A stretch of 64,000 nucleotides of DNA from Verrucomicrobiales bacterium. Its GTDB lineage: Bacteria; Verrucomicrobiota; Verrucomicrobiia; Verrucomicrobiales; DEV007. This document shows, piece after piece, positions 26,430 through 36,401 of this stretch; position 1 is the stretch's first letter; every line of letters begins with the position of its first letter. The stretch covers positions 124,001-188,000 of the forward strand of contig PAAG01000019.1 in the NCBI GenBank assembly GCA_002698785.1, written 5' to 3'. The notes under the pieces are model-generated. The model was not told the origin of the DNA, did no database searches, and saw nothing but the letters and a program-made list of their open reading frames with translations. The position numbers were made by a program, and so were the translations under genes.

Positions 26430-28430
26430 TCAGGTCCAGAGCGAGCGGCCGGTCATTTCTTTCGGTATTTTCAGGTCGAGAAGCTGGAGGATAGAAGGCG
26501 CCAAGTCCCATAGCTTTGGTTGCTCTCCACCTCCCGGAATGGCTCGGTTGCTGATCAAGACGCCTGAGAGAAAGTCTGGATGCATACAGTGATCTCCACT
26601 CCAGGGATCGAGATTATCGAGGCTCACATCTCTCGGATAGGCACCCAGAATGGTGTCCCATGAGGCCCTGAAATTTTTATTGTAGCAAACGACTAGGTCG
26701 GGAGCCATCTCGACGCTGGGGCCAGAGTAAATATCCTCAGGGCGGTAGACACCTCGGATGACTTTGTCTCCCGTATCCGGATCTCGCACTTCCTGCAGTC
26801 TCGCAATCAATTCACTTCGGACAGTTTCAAAGTCTTCTCCTGCTTCCACGATACCTTCGTGCTCGCGGCCTTTCACGTTTACGTAAAGACTGTTGATGCC
26901 CAGTCCATAGGCTTTGGTTTCCGTCCATTTGGTATTGCTGAAATAATTCGTGCCTTCACGATCAAAGCGATTGATCAGTTTGGAATATCCGTTCTCCAGG
27001 AGCCAAGTGTTCAAGTTGAACTGACGGCGAAACGGCACAAATCCATGATCGGAGACGATCATGAACAGCGTGTCGTCGTCGGCATGTTCCATCGCCATAC
27101 CGATTCCCTGATCAATTTTCTCATACATTGAAGGGAGCACGTCTCCGAACTTCTCGCCAAGTTCCTTGGTGTAAAGCGGGTGTCCCGGGTCCATGGCCCT
27201 CCAGAACGCATGGGAGTTCAGGTCCAGAGACGAAAAGTAGAAGTAGAAAAACCCGCCTTTGTATTGGTTCAGCTCGTACTCCAGCATCCTTAGCCGCTCT
27301 TCGAGGACGAACCAACTCTGCTCGAGGAAGTCCGAATCGTCGAAAACGCCGGCTGAAAGCGCTGCGGTATCTTCCGGCATTCCCTGCGTGTAAAAGAGTC
27401 CGATCTCCTCAGCCAGCTCCTTAGCGAAAGACTTCGGCGATGAAATGTCCGCCACTGGATCAGTAGGATCGATATTGAAAGGGCTTACGTAAAACTCAAA
27501 GACGGAGTCCACGCGCTTCAGGCAAAACCGGCAGATCGCAGGAATCCCGGAGAGGCTGGCAGAAACAGGGAATGAAACCCTCATCCAATCACTCCACTCC
27601 CCCTCCTTCAGTAAAAAACGCTCGTCGGGGAACTCGAAGAACGCGGTCTTGTTTTCCTTATCCTTGTATACTTTGAAAGGAATTTCGCAGCGCTTTCCGT
27701 CCCTGTCTCCCGGATCGACAGGTCCTTCCAGATGGCAGGCATAAAACCCTTCCTCTTCGTGGATGCGTTGGACCACTCCTCCCGCGACTTCTCCGGCATC
27801 GGCATTCACATCCGATGTGAACCAGGAAAAAACCCCGTAACTCCCCTGCACATCCGGAGTCGTGATACCGGTCAAGGTTTTCGCCCCGTCTTTGGGCGCT
27901 GGGAAATTCACTGGCGCACGAAACGCTACCGAATCCATCCCTGCGTCGGCAAGAATATCCCAAAGGGCTGGCCCCTGTCTCAGGAGTTCTGTCTGCCCGC
28001 CACCTAGAGGAAAGGAATAATCACCGAAAGTCAGCGTTTTTGCCGGAGGCTCTGTTTTCGCTGTCGACAAAAAGGGAGCTCTTGTTTCCGGATCACGAGC
28101 AATGAAATCGAAAATCCCGTGGCCTCCGGGATCCGTTCCTGAAATAAAAGATGACCACGCGACCGGGCTCTGTGGCGGGTATGTGCTGCCTACAGTCCCA
28201 AAGCTACCCTGCTTCGCGAGCTTTGCGCAATTCGGAAGGCGCCCCGCTTTGATCAGTTTCCGGGTCAGCGCAGGGTCCATCCCATCGACGCCCATCACGA
28301 TAATCTTCGATGGCCCGCGCCTCGAAGCTCCTATCGCAGGTGCCCCAAAAGCCATCGGCGCTGCACCGGCAGCAGCCGCATTCTTCAGGAAGCGGCGGCG
28401 AGTCGTGGGAATGTGACTTTTCGAATTCAT
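26430..28430 (-). CDS. Type I phosphodiesterase, Tat-exported
   Basis: 666 residues from the ATG at 28430, overlapping the upstream stop (ATGA). The N-terminus TTRRRFLKNAAAAGAAPMAF is a twin-arginine signal. The catalytic core is of the alkaline phosphatase superfamily type I phosphodiesterase/nucleotide pyrophosphatase kind: metal Asp in MGVDGMDP, nucleophile region PPQSPVAWSSFISGTDPG, then HGIFDF, the D...H pair in YFSSLDLNSHAFW, and MIVSDHGF. A final SGDHCMHPDFLSGV supplies another metal His. The substrate is unknown (nucleotide, phospholipid headgroup or glycan phosphoester). It is a close paralog of the upstream gene. Confidence 0.88.
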   Translation of the reverse strand: MNSKSHIPTTRRRFLKNAAAAGAAPMAFGAPAIGASRRGPSKIIVMGVDGMDPALTRKLIKAGRLPNCAKLAKQGSFGTVGSTYPPQSPVAWSSFISGTDPGGHGIFDFIARDPETRAPFLSTAKTEPPAKTLTFGDYSFPLGGGQTELLRQGPALWDILADAGMDSVAFRAPVNFPAPKDGAKTLTGITTPDVQGSYGVFSWFTSDVNADAGEVAGGVVQRIHEEEGFYACHLEGPVDPGDRDGKRCEIPFKVYKDKENKTAFFEFPDERFLLKEGEWSDWMRVSFPVSASLSGIPAICRFCLKRVDSVFEFYVSPFNIDPTDPVADISSPKSFAKELAEEIGLFYTQGMPEDTAALSAGVFDDSDFLEQSWFVLEERLRMLEYELNQYKGGFFYFYFSSLDLNSHAFWRAMDPGHPLYTKELGEKFGDVLPSMYEKIDQGIGMAMEHADDDTLFMIVSDHGFVPFRRQFNLNTWLLENGYSKLINRFDREGTNYFSNTKWTETKAYGLGINSLYVNVKGREHEGIVEAGEDFETVRSELIARLQEVRDPDTGDKVIRGVYRPEDIYSGPSVEMAPDLVVCYNKNFRASWDTILGAYPRDVSLDNLDPWSGDHCMHPDFLSGVLISNRAIPGGGEQPKLWDLAPSILQLLDLKIPKEMTGRSLWT

Positions 28431-30448
28431 CCTGTTGGGTTGCTTGTGGAAAAGCGGATTGCTTCCCCATCCATGTTTCCGGGAGGTTTCACACCAAACC
28501 ACCTCAAGATACTCGGGGCAAGGTCCACCAATTGAAATCCACGTCCATTGATCGACTCCAGTGGGCGGCTGGCGAACATCATTCCGGGAACAAGGCTCCG
28601 ATCGACACAATGGTCGCCGCTCCAGCACTTGTCGTTCACGCTGAAAATGGAGTCGCTTCTGTAGCCGGATGCGCAGTCCCACGAAACCCGGTATCCCTCG
28701 TGATACCCTACGACCAAATCAGGCCCTTCATTCGAATAAGGTCCCCTATATGCTTCCGCCGAACGGTATACTTTTGACACGGCCGGGTCACCAGATTCGG
28801 GGTCACGCAGGTCCATGAGAAGGGCGGTGATCTTATTTGCGAGATCTGAAACTTCGTTTTTCTCCAAGATCCCACCAGCCTCGCGTCCTTTCAGATTGAA
28901 ATAAATTCCGGAGAGCCCAAAGGCGTATGCCTTGGTCCGAGTCCAGTCGATGTCACCATAGGCCCCGCGGCCGGTAGACTCGCTCTTCCAATGCAATAGC
29001 CCCTCCTGCTCCAGCAGGCAGTTCAGATCGACCCCGCGACGGAAAGAGGTGAAACCATGGTCAGAAATCACGAGGAGCAAGTCGTCGCGCCTCACTTTTT
29101 GTATCGTCTTTCCAACCAAGGAATCCAGATCCTGATACATTCTATCAATCGTCGTAGACTCCCCTTCTTTGCTAACTCCTTCAGGAGTTTCTTCCTCACG
29201 GAAAAACATGTGCTGAATGCGATCGGGGCCATCGAAGACGCAGGCAAACATCCCTTTCGTGCGGTGATTCATGAGTTCCAACGCCATCTCCTCTCGCTCT
29301 TTGTGGATGTCCTCCGCCTGTTTCAGGAATGTGGCATCATCGATCACACCGTCGTTAAGAGCGGATGTGTCCTCCGCCAGCCCCAACGTCGCGTAGGGGC
29401 CAATGAGGCGGCTCAAATAGTTGGAAAAAATCCATGGAAATCCGATCGGCAAAACCGGGCGGGCCGGGTCGATCTGGATGGGCGTCACGTAGAGTGTGAC
29501 CTTTTCACCATCGCTTTGGAGTTGGACTCTAACCAACCCGTGCATTTTCCGCCATTTTCCTATTGGAAAGGAAACACGGACCCATGGGCTGAGTTCTCCA
29601 GCGCTTACATCGACTTCCTCAGAGCCAACCTTTATCGTGTATCGACCATCAGCCGCATCACGAATCTCGACGTTCGCTTCCAACCGGCTCCGATCTTTCG
29701 CACTACTTTCTTCAGGTCCCGGGAGAATCCCTTTCCAACCACTGTCCTCTCTCTCTAACGGAGCCCAGAGGCCTCCCGAATGAGAGTCGTCCTCTTCTTC
29801 CACTTCTGTCGAGAAGAACGTGTACGAACTCTGCGTCCCTCGTAAATCCGGGATGCACATCGCTGACAGAATCGAACCGTCGAAGGGCTCTGCAGGAAAT
29901 GTGATCGGAACGCGCAACACCGTCGACGAAACGCCATATTTGCCGAGGTGTTTCCAGAATGGTTCGCTCTTGCGAAGCCCTTTCACGTTCACTCGCGTGC
30001 CAAATCGGGACGGCCTCTGAGATACCTCTGCAGAGGAAAGTTTTGGCAAATAGGTGCGAGGATCACGAGCTACGAAGTCAAAAATGCCATGCTTACCCGG
30101 ATTGGTCCCCGTGAGGAAACTCGACCAGGCCACGGGCGATATCGGAGGAACGGTCGAACCGAGCCGATAGAAACCACCCTGCTCGGCGAGTTTCGAAAAT
30201 GACGGCATTACTCCATCTTTCATCAATCTCTCCACTCGTCGTGGGTCCATACCGTCGAGCCCCATCACGATTACTCGACGAACCTGGGCTTTTCCCTTCT
30301 TGGGAAGTCGAATCCACCTCCACACACGACGTATCGGCCAGAATGCAAAATTCGCGAGCATCGTCGCGACAGCAATCACTGTGACCAGCAATGTCCCCGC
30401 TGCGGCTATACCGGCGCCAGGACCTATGTAAGAGAGGAAGAAACTCAT
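28427..30448 (-). CDS. Type I phosphodiesterase, membrane-anchored
   Basis: 673 residues. It opens with two membrane helices (IGPGAGIAAAGTLLVTVIAVATMLANFAF), so the enzyme is anchored with its catalytic domain on the outer face. The same motifs occur as in the next gene: MGLDGMDP, PPISPVAWSSFLTGTNPG, HGIFDFVARD, FACVFDGPDRIQHMFF, LVISDHGF, then SGDHCVDRSLVPG. The middle block of about 100 residues shared by both paralogs looks like an insert domain. Its stop overlaps the downstream paralog's ATG, so the two enzymes are translated together, one anchored and one Tat-exported. Confidence 0.88.
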   Translation of the reverse strand: MSFFLSYIGPGAGIAAAGTLLVTVIAVATMLANFAFWPIRRVWRWIRLPKKGKAQVRRVIVMGLDGMDPRRVERLMKDGVMPSFSKLAEQGGFYRLGSTVPPISPVAWSSFLTGTNPGKHGIFDFVARDPRTYLPKLSSAEVSQRPSRFGTRVNVKGLRKSEPFWKHLGKYGVSSTVLRVPITFPAEPFDGSILSAMCIPDLRGTQSSYTFFSTEVEEEDDSHSGGLWAPLEREDSGWKGILPGPEESSAKDRSRLEANVEIRDAADGRYTIKVGSEEVDVSAGELSPWVRVSFPIGKWRKMHGLVRVQLQSDGEKVTLYVTPIQIDPARPVLPIGFPWIFSNYLSRLIGPYATLGLAEDTSALNDGVIDDATFLKQAEDIHKEREEMALELMNHRTKGMFACVFDGPDRIQHMFFREEETPEGVSKEGESTTIDRMYQDLDSLVGKTIQKVRRDDLLLVISDHGFTSFRRGVDLNCLLEQEGLLHWKSESTGRGAYGDIDWTRTKAYAFGLSGIYFNLKGREAGGILEKNEVSDLANKITALLMDLRDPESGDPAVSKVYRSAEAYRGPYSNEGPDLVVGYHEGYRVSWDCASGYRSDSIFSVNDKCWSGDHCVDRSLVPGMMFASRPLESINGRGFQLVDLAPSILRWFGVKPPGNMDGEAIRFSTSNPTG

Positions 30449-30482
30449 CGAGAAAGATTCAATCTGCCAACCAGCAGGCCTT

Positions 30483-33400
30483 TCAGACTAACTGATTGAG
30501 CAACTGCTCAAAATTCGACAGGAGAGCACGGTAACGCGGCAAATCCTGCTGTTCATCTGGAAATTGTTTGAGCAAGCTCACGGCATTCCGGATTGCCGCC
30601 CTTACAGCGACCGGAGGATTCTCCGTTCGACGGATCACTTTCGGCAATTGGCTCAGTTGTATGAGACATCGATCCCACTGCTCCAGGCGGGCATATGCAG
30701 CCGCAATCATCCGTCCCTCTGCCAGACTGTCTGGCCAGCGTCCCGGTAGCTTAGATATATCGATTAGCCCGGCCCATTGCTCTGTTTGTGAAGCATAGGT
30801 CATTCTGAGAGTCAGAACATTTCGGTATAGCGGATGGAGAATATCAATTTTCTCAAGGGTTCCATCAAGATCACCAACGGCTTCCCAATCTCCTCGTTTT
30901 GCGCGCTCCATTGCTTGGGTAGCCGCGTAAGTCAGAGGCACGTTTGCTTCTCGAAGTATTTCAGGATCGAAACGCAAGAGGGCCCTTTGGTAACTGAAAA
31001 ATAGCCCCGAAGCGGCTTCTTCCCGAACCCTGGCATCATCGGACTTGATACCCATCTCAAATTGCCCCCTCGCCTGTTCATATTGCTTTTTCGCGAGGTG
31101 AATCTGCCCCTGCGCATTATTCCTACTGTAAGAATCATCCAGGCTCTGAGCATAAGCCTCGGCCTGGACATAGCGCTTGTCGATCAACCACTCCAGTACG
31201 AGCCGGTTCGAATTTCCCTGAAACTCCGCGAGGTCAAAAGGATCGTTTTTCGCAAACCAACGAACGAACCGATCTAATCCCATCGATGTCTCATGAGATT
31301 GAGTTCCTTTAACTTGAAAGAGGTTTTTCTGATCAGTGATCAAAGGCATCCCTTTCGACATCTGTCGAATTGTCGCATCTCCTCCCAGATACGCTGCCAC
31401 GAGTTCTTCCGGTAGATAGACGCTTGCGGCGGAAAACTCCTCACGATTTTCTCCAACCACGCTGGCTACATTCGAAAGCGAGGAACCTGATGAATCTCGT
31501 GCCAGAAATACGACCCCTCCCCCGTTTTTTGGCAAATACACTTCCACATTTTCGAATACCGATCCTAGCGAAGCCAGCAACGAGAGAAACAACTTTTCGT
31601 CGACAAGGCTCCCCCCCATCCACTGAACAAAAGAGCCCTGCGGACGTAATCTCGACTGAACCAGTTCGAAAAACTCCTTCGTGTAAAGGTGGCTGGAACC
31701 ACTGGTAAAAGGATGTGAGGGCTGTGATACGACGATATCGAACTTCTCTTCCGATAGCCGTAAGGCGGATCTCGCATCTTCCAGACGAATACGAACTCTG
31801 GGATCGGAAAGTGGATCTTTCAGTCTCTCTTCCGCGACAACTCGATTGGCAGCAACGACCTCTGGTTCCAGTTCGACCACTTCGATTTTTTTGATGCTTC
31901 CCGGCACAGACTCGACAGCAAGCCCTCCGCCGAGACCGACAACCATCATAGATTTTGCATCTGGGGTACCGAGGACTCCGAATAACGGCAGGCTTCGCGC
32001 CATTGGGATCCACTGCCGTGGATTGCCTTTCGATTGAATGGTTGCTTCCGGCAAACCATTTGTGAAAAGCCCCCAGTCGCCCACCGATCGATCTTCATAC
32101 AGCAAGACATTGGAAGTGCGCCCGACTCGATAGAAAACGACGGAATAATCATTAATGAGCCCACTCAAAATGGAAAACTGCAAGGCTCCTGCGGGCGGTT
32201 GAAAAGGCAGAAAAAACAACGCTGCGAAGCCGAGAGCACAAAAGGATAGCGAAGCTTTTCTCAGTGGGCCTCCCACGCAAGATACCAAGGCACCGAGTCC
32301 CAGGCAGACGCAGATCATTGCAACTACGGTTCCCGAATATCGCAACATGGGCAGGAGACAAACTCCCGCAACGATGGCACCGAGTATTGCTCCCACAGTA
32401 TTCCAGGAAAATGCCTGTGCACTTGCAGAAGCCATTTCTTCGTGACTCCTAACGGCCACTCGGACAGCAAGCGGAAACGTAGCCCCTGTAAAGCAAGCAA
32501 CCGGCCCAAGGGCAGCCACAGCCAGCCACAAACGATACCTGTAAGGAATCTCTCCGCTCCCCGCCGCATTCTGGAAGAACTGCATGCACGGATCCAGCGA
32601 GAGAAATCCCAGAGCCAATGTGGTAGCGATGCCAATCTGGGCCCAGACAAGCGCCGTTCGCGCAATCTGTTCGCTCTTTACAAAGCGGCTCGCGACAGTC
32701 GAACCAATGGATAGTCCCACGAGAAAAATAGCAAGGATAGTGCCGAAGGAGTATACGGTCCCCCCCAGGATCTGCGAGAGAAGACGAGTCCACATCACCT
32801 CTCCGCTGAATGAAACCGCTCCCGAGACGAGAACCACCGGATACACCCAATGGAACCGGCGAGTCCGAACTCTCTCCAGCTTAGCAACCGGCTGAACTTT
32901 CCCCCTGCAACTCAGAAGGAACGCGGCAATGGCGACGAGAACATTGATTCCCGCGGCTACCCATACAGCACCACCGAGGCCCAACCGCGGAAGGAGCAAG
33001 AAAACCGACAACAAAGCCCCCCCGGCTGCTCCCGCAGTATTTACCGCGTACACCACTGCCGTTTTCCAACCCATTTCCCGGTCCTCGCGAATCGAAAAGC
33101 GAATCAACAGAGGCAGAGTCATTCCCATCAGCGCAGTCGGGATCAACAACAGGAGAAAGCTCAGCGAAAACACCAACAAGCCGCCCTGCCACGCAGGCGG
33201 AAGTTCCGCTAAAGTTGGCACAGAGAAAATACTCTGCTGAATCCTCCCAACTCCTGCCAGAAAGAAAGGAAATAACAGAGCAAAAACCGCTACAGCAACC
33301 TCGATGACAGCATAAATAAGAAGAGGGCTCCCCACTCTACCAGCCACTCGACTTGCGATAGCAGCTCCCAGAGCGAGGCCGCCCATGAAACCTGCGAGAA

Positions 33401-33563
33401 CTGCCACTACGGCGATCTCCGACGCGCCAAAAACGAGCCCGAGCTGCCTCACCCACGAAGTCTGGTAGATCAAGGCACTCAAACCAGAAAGGAAAAAGCA
33501 CACCAGGCAGACTCCAAACTGAATTGGGGACAACAGATGTCGCACTCTCTCTGGCCGTGACAT
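30483..33563 (-). CDS. Membrane-fused spermidine-synthase-like protein with TPR tail
   Basis: About 1026 residues from the ATG at 33563 (an in-frame GTG at 33593 would add 10). Residues about 15-480 contain roughly a dozen membrane helices with the SGLSALIYQTSWVRQL and SGAVSFSGEVMWTRLL repeats typical of fused-type spermidine synthases. Residues about 500-740 are the aminopropyltransferase/methyltransferase-like Rossmann domain: VVGLGGGLA, VVELEPEVV, then RLEDARSALRL. The last 270 residues are TPR-like helices. Such fused proteins are common in Planctomycetes and Verrucomicrobia; few have been assayed. It leads a four-gene operon with two phosphodiesterases. Confidence 0.85.
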   Translation of the reverse strand: MSRPERVRHLLSPIQFGVCLVCFFLSGLSALIYQTSWVRQLGLVFGASEIAVVAVLAGFMGGLALGAAIASRVAGRVGSPLLIYAVIEVAVAVFALLFPFFLAGVGRIQQSIFSVPTLAELPPAWQGGLLVFSLSFLLLLIPTALMGMTLPLLIRFSIREDREMGWKTAVVYAVNTAGAAGGALLSVFLLLPRLGLGGAVWVAAGINVLVAIAAFLLSCRGKVQPVAKLERVRTRRFHWVYPVVLVSGAVSFSGEVMWTRLLSQILGGTVYSFGTILAIFLVGLSIGSTVASRFVKSEQIARTALVWAQIGIATTLALGFLSLDPCMQFFQNAAGSGEIPYRYRLWLAVAALGPVACFTGATFPLAVRVAVRSHEEMASASAQAFSWNTVGAILGAIVAGVCLLPMLRYSGTVVAMICVCLGLGALVSCVGGPLRKASLSFCALGFAALFFLPFQPPAGALQFSILSGLINDYSVVFYRVGRTSNVLLYEDRSVGDWGLFTNGLPEATIQSKGNPRQWIPMARSLPLFGVLGTPDAKSMMVVGLGGGLAVESVPGSIKKIEVVELEPEVVAANRVVAEERLKDPLSDPRVRIRLEDARSALRLSEEKFDIVVSQPSHPFTSGSSHLYTKEFFELVQSRLRPQGSFVQWMGGSLVDEKLFLSLLASLGSVFENVEVYLPKNGGGVVFLARDSSGSSLSNVASVVGENREEFSAASVYLPEELVAAYLGGDATIRQMSKGMPLITDQKNLFQVKGTQSHETSMGLDRFVRWFAKNDPFDLAEFQGNSNRLVLEWLIDKRYVQAEAYAQSLDDSYSRNNAQGQIHLAKKQYEQARGQFEMGIKSDDARVREEAASGLFFSYQRALLRFDPEILREANVPLTYAATQAMERAKRGDWEAVGDLDGTLEKIDILHPLYRNVLTLRMTYASQTEQWAGLIDISKLPGRWPDSLAEGRMIAAAYARLEQWDRCLIQLSQLPKVIRRTENPPVAVRAAIRNAVSLLKQFPDEQQDLPRYRALLSNFEQLLNQLV

Positions 33564-33695
33564 AGATGAATCGATGAATGAAAGGCGCGACACTAGCCCA
33601 GCTTCGCCAGCGTGGCACGGCTCAAATGAGAAAACGCGGCATCATTTGCCCCTCTTGACTTAGGGGAGTCTTGGGTCGAACCATGAACCCAAAAT

Positions 33696-34109
33696 ATGGG
33701 TCGCATTGACAACAAGACATTCCTCCTTTTGGGATGCCTCGCATCTGTTTTCTTCTCTGCCTGCAGCGACGAGAAAAAGGAACCGCCGGCGACCTTGGAA
33801 GCAAAAGAGCAAACTGCTCCTGAATCGCCTCAATACATCAAGAATACCTTGAAGTGGCAAACCGCCTCGGAGAGCAAGATTTTCGGCTTCTACGTCTATC
33901 GAGGGGAAACTCAGGACGGACCTTTCGATCTACTCAACCCGCGCCCTGTATCGGCAACCGGAACCACAGACGAGCACCAAAACTACCAGTTCGCCGACAC
34001 CGAAGCCGTTCCTGGCAAGACCTACTACTACTACCTGGAAACACTGGACTACAACAATCGCCGCAAGCAATACAGCCCTGTCTTCCCCTACCAGACTCCT
34101 GCTTCATGA
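33696..34109 (+). CDS. Lipoprotein with Fn3-like domain
   Basis: 137 residues. The signal ends in a lipobox-like VFFSAC at about residue 23, so it is probably a lipid-anchored protein. A charged linker (EKKEPPATLEAKEQ) leads into one domain with LKWQTASESKIFGFYVYRG and TYYYYLETLDYNNRRKQYSP, a fibronectin-III-like strand pattern (W...G-Y-x-V-Y-R, then Y-x-Y-x-L-x-x-x-D). It overlaps the C25 peptidase start by ATGA, suggesting the two are made together. A short inverted repeat ACCCA/TGGGT flanks the start codon. Confidence 0.75.
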   Translation: MGRIDNKTFLLLGCLASVFFSACSDEKKEPPATLEAKEQTAPESPQYIKNTLKWQTASESKIFGFYVYRGETQDGPFDLLNPRPVSATGTTDEHQNYQFADTEAVPGKTYYYYLETLDYNNRRKQYSPVFPYQTPAS

Positions 34110-36304
34110 GACAAATCGCCTTATTGCTTGCATTCTGTATCGGGCCCAATCTCGCAATCGGAGGAAAATTCTCCGCTACCGTTGAAGGCCCCGGCGTCTA
34201 CTTCCTGACTTTCGAGCAATGTGCCGAACAGTTTAACGGCGAGAAACTCGGAAAGATTACAATCGCCCAGCGAGACATTGCGTGCCCGGTCTGGCTCGAT
34301 GATCAGAATGCCGACAACCAGTTTGGCGAGGGGGACAGGCTCCTTTTCCTGTCCCCGACAAAGCAGGACAGAAGCGTCGGATTTGAGACACCTTATCCTC
34401 CGGTGATCATCAACAACGATCCAGATCTTCCTACTGAACTAGAAACCGTGGCCACCCTTTCTCCTTCCGATGCCAAAGGAAACACCAGTGCGGCTCCCCC
34501 TTTTGAACTTCTTCACCATATCGAAGAAGATAACATTCGAACCTCTATTCGAGGTAGCGACTTCAATTCTGCCGACCGTTTTTTCTGGCAACGCTTTACG
34601 TCTCTGGACGAGGCACCACTGGAAGTCAATCTCCTGGACGATGTACCGAACCTCATCCTGGACAATGAAAACTCGCCTCGAGTGCTTCTTTCCTTGGTCG
34701 GCATAACAACCCTTCCAGGAGATTCAGAGAAGGTCGCCGAGCACGCTCTTACATTCACCCCAACTGGCTTTGAGACAATTGCTCGCCAATGGTCAGGCAC
34801 TGAAGAGCATATCATTGAGATCACTGACTTGAGTCATGAGGAACTCGGCCAGCCGGTTACCATGAAGTTGGCAGAGCGATACGACGATGATGGCAATTTC
34901 ATCGCTGACATTGCCCTACTCAATTGGATCGAAATCCGAGCCCCCATCGCTGAGATCCCAGAGGAATTTTCAGATCAAGCGCAGATATCCACTTCAGAAG
35001 GCACAACTTCAAACCAGTATTCTCTTTCTACAAAATGTCCGAACCTGGCACTCTATCAATCTACCGGCGAGGCATGGGCACTGAGCGAGCCGGGCACATA
35101 CCATGTTGCCGCCAACTCGGAAGCCACTGCCAGTTTCCTTGTCCTGACAGGAACCGAAAAACCGGTTACCAGAGTCAGCCGATTTCGCACGCCTGATTTG
35201 TCCTTCATTTCTCGGGGAGACGTCGATTATCTCGCACTTGCCCCGGAAAAATTCGCTGAAGGCATTACGCCCCTCCTGTCAGCTCACGAAGAACAGGGCA
35301 TTCGCACCCACCTGCTGTCGATTGAAGACTGCTATGATGCATTCGGAAATGGCTTCCCGAGCCCACGGGCCATCCACGAGGCAATTCGGCAGTGGTTTGG
35401 CGATAGAAAGTCGACTGACAAACCGGCCTACGTTCTTCTCGCCGGCGACGCAAGTTCCGACCCTCCCGGCCAGAACCGAAACCTGATCCCGACGTGGACA
35501 TTTACCATACGTGAGTCCCTTTGTGCGAGCGACAATCCCTACGCCTGTGTTGAAGGCGATGATTACATTCCCGATCTTGCCATAGGGAGACTTCCCGTCG
35601 CGTCCACCGAAGAATTGGACCGAGTCGTAGCCAAAACAGTCGACATGCTAGCCGCAGACAAGGTTAAACCAAAGTCTGAGATGCACGGTTTGTGGATTGC
35701 CGATCACAACAAGGCAAACTGGCAGAGAGCCCTCCAAGCCAGCAAAAGACTCCGTGACTTTAATATCGATGGCGAAGTGATTTACGCGCAGGACGACGAA
35801 ACACACGCAGACCGAATCGTGCGGATCAAGAAAGCTTTGTATGAAGCTCCTGACTTCACGGTCTATTTCGGCCACGGAGCCCGACACAATTGGCAGACCG
35901 GCGGTCACGATTACGCAGAACAAAGTTCGCTATTTACCACCGACCAGCTTCAAGAATGGCCTGAGGGTGAAGACACAAATCCCATTCGAACGATCATCAG
36001 CATCACCTGTGACAGTGCCCCCTATGACCACCCTACGGACGATTCCCTTGGTGAGCGGTTCGTTACCATGGCGCATGGAGGTGCCGTTACCTTCATTGGC
36101 GCCAGTTGGCGGATAGATTTCAACGGGTCGCTGCCCTTTCGCTTCGCCTCCGCAATCGAACAGAGCAGAACGGTGGGAGAAGCCTTTCTCACAACCAAGA
36201 GCAAAATAGAGCACAGGCCCTACCTTGAGTCGTTCAATCTGCTGGGAGATCCCGCCGTCCCACTGAAAAGAGAGTCCCTGAGCCCCGATTCGAGCGAAAA
36301 CTGA
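34106..36304 (+). CDS. C25-family (gingipain-type) cysteine peptidase
   Basis: 732 residues from the ATG at 34106. The signal peptide is RQIALLLAFCIGPNLAIGG. Residues about 20-370 are beta-rich. Residues about 380-725 form the C25 peptidase domain: LLSIEDCYDAFGNG, YVLLAGDASSDPPG, PDLAIGRLPVAS, then catalytic His590 in VYFGHGARHNW and Cys635 in ISITCDSAPYD, and the closing ESFNLLGDPAVPL. All recognised C25 core motifs are present. There is no T9SS C-terminal sorting domain, so it is probably periplasmic or exported by another route. It is co-transcribed with the Fn3 lipoprotein. Confidence 0.9.
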   Translation: MRQIALLLAFCIGPNLAIGGKFSATVEGPGVYFLTFEQCAEQFNGEKLGKITIAQRDIACPVWLDDQNADNQFGEGDRLLFLSPTKQDRSVGFETPYPPVIINNDPDLPTELETVATLSPSDAKGNTSAAPPFELLHHIEEDNIRTSIRGSDFNSADRFFWQRFTSLDEAPLEVNLLDDVPNLILDNENSPRVLLSLVGITTLPGDSEKVAEHALTFTPTGFETIARQWSGTEEHIIEITDLSHEELGQPVTMKLAERYDDDGNFIADIALLNWIEIRAPIAEIPEEFSDQAQISTSEGTTSNQYSLSTKCPNLALYQSTGEAWALSEPGTYHVAANSEATASFLVLTGTEKPVTRVSRFRTPDLSFISRGDVDYLALAPEKFAEGITPLLSAHEEQGIRTHLLSIEDCYDAFGNGFPSPRAIHEAIRQWFGDRKSTDKPAYVLLAGDASSDPPGQNRNLIPTWTFTIRESLCASDNPYACVEGDDYIPDLAIGRLPVASTEELDRVVAKTVDMLAADKVKPKSEMHGLWIADHNKANWQRALQASKRLRDFNIDGEVIYAQDDETHADRIVRIKKALYEAPDFTVYFGHGARHNWQTGGHDYAEQSSLFTTDQLQEWPEGEDTNPIRTIISITCDSAPYDHPTDDSLGERFVTMAHGGAVTFIGASWRIDFNGSLPFRFASAIEQSRTVGEAFLTTKSKIEHRPYLESFNLLGDPAVPLKRESLSPDSSEN

Positions 36305-36401
36305 GCCCCGCTTTTGCCCGGATTGAGACGCCGTGTTCCCCGCCAAACCGGGAATTATCCATTTGCATTTCAACCCTCCGTCGCCAATGCTCCTTGCCCC
36401 C

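Noticed and set aside
34106-36304. T9SS-secreted gingipain
   Set aside because: No C-terminal sorting domain follows the peptidase domain; it ends soon after the closing LLGDPAVP motif.
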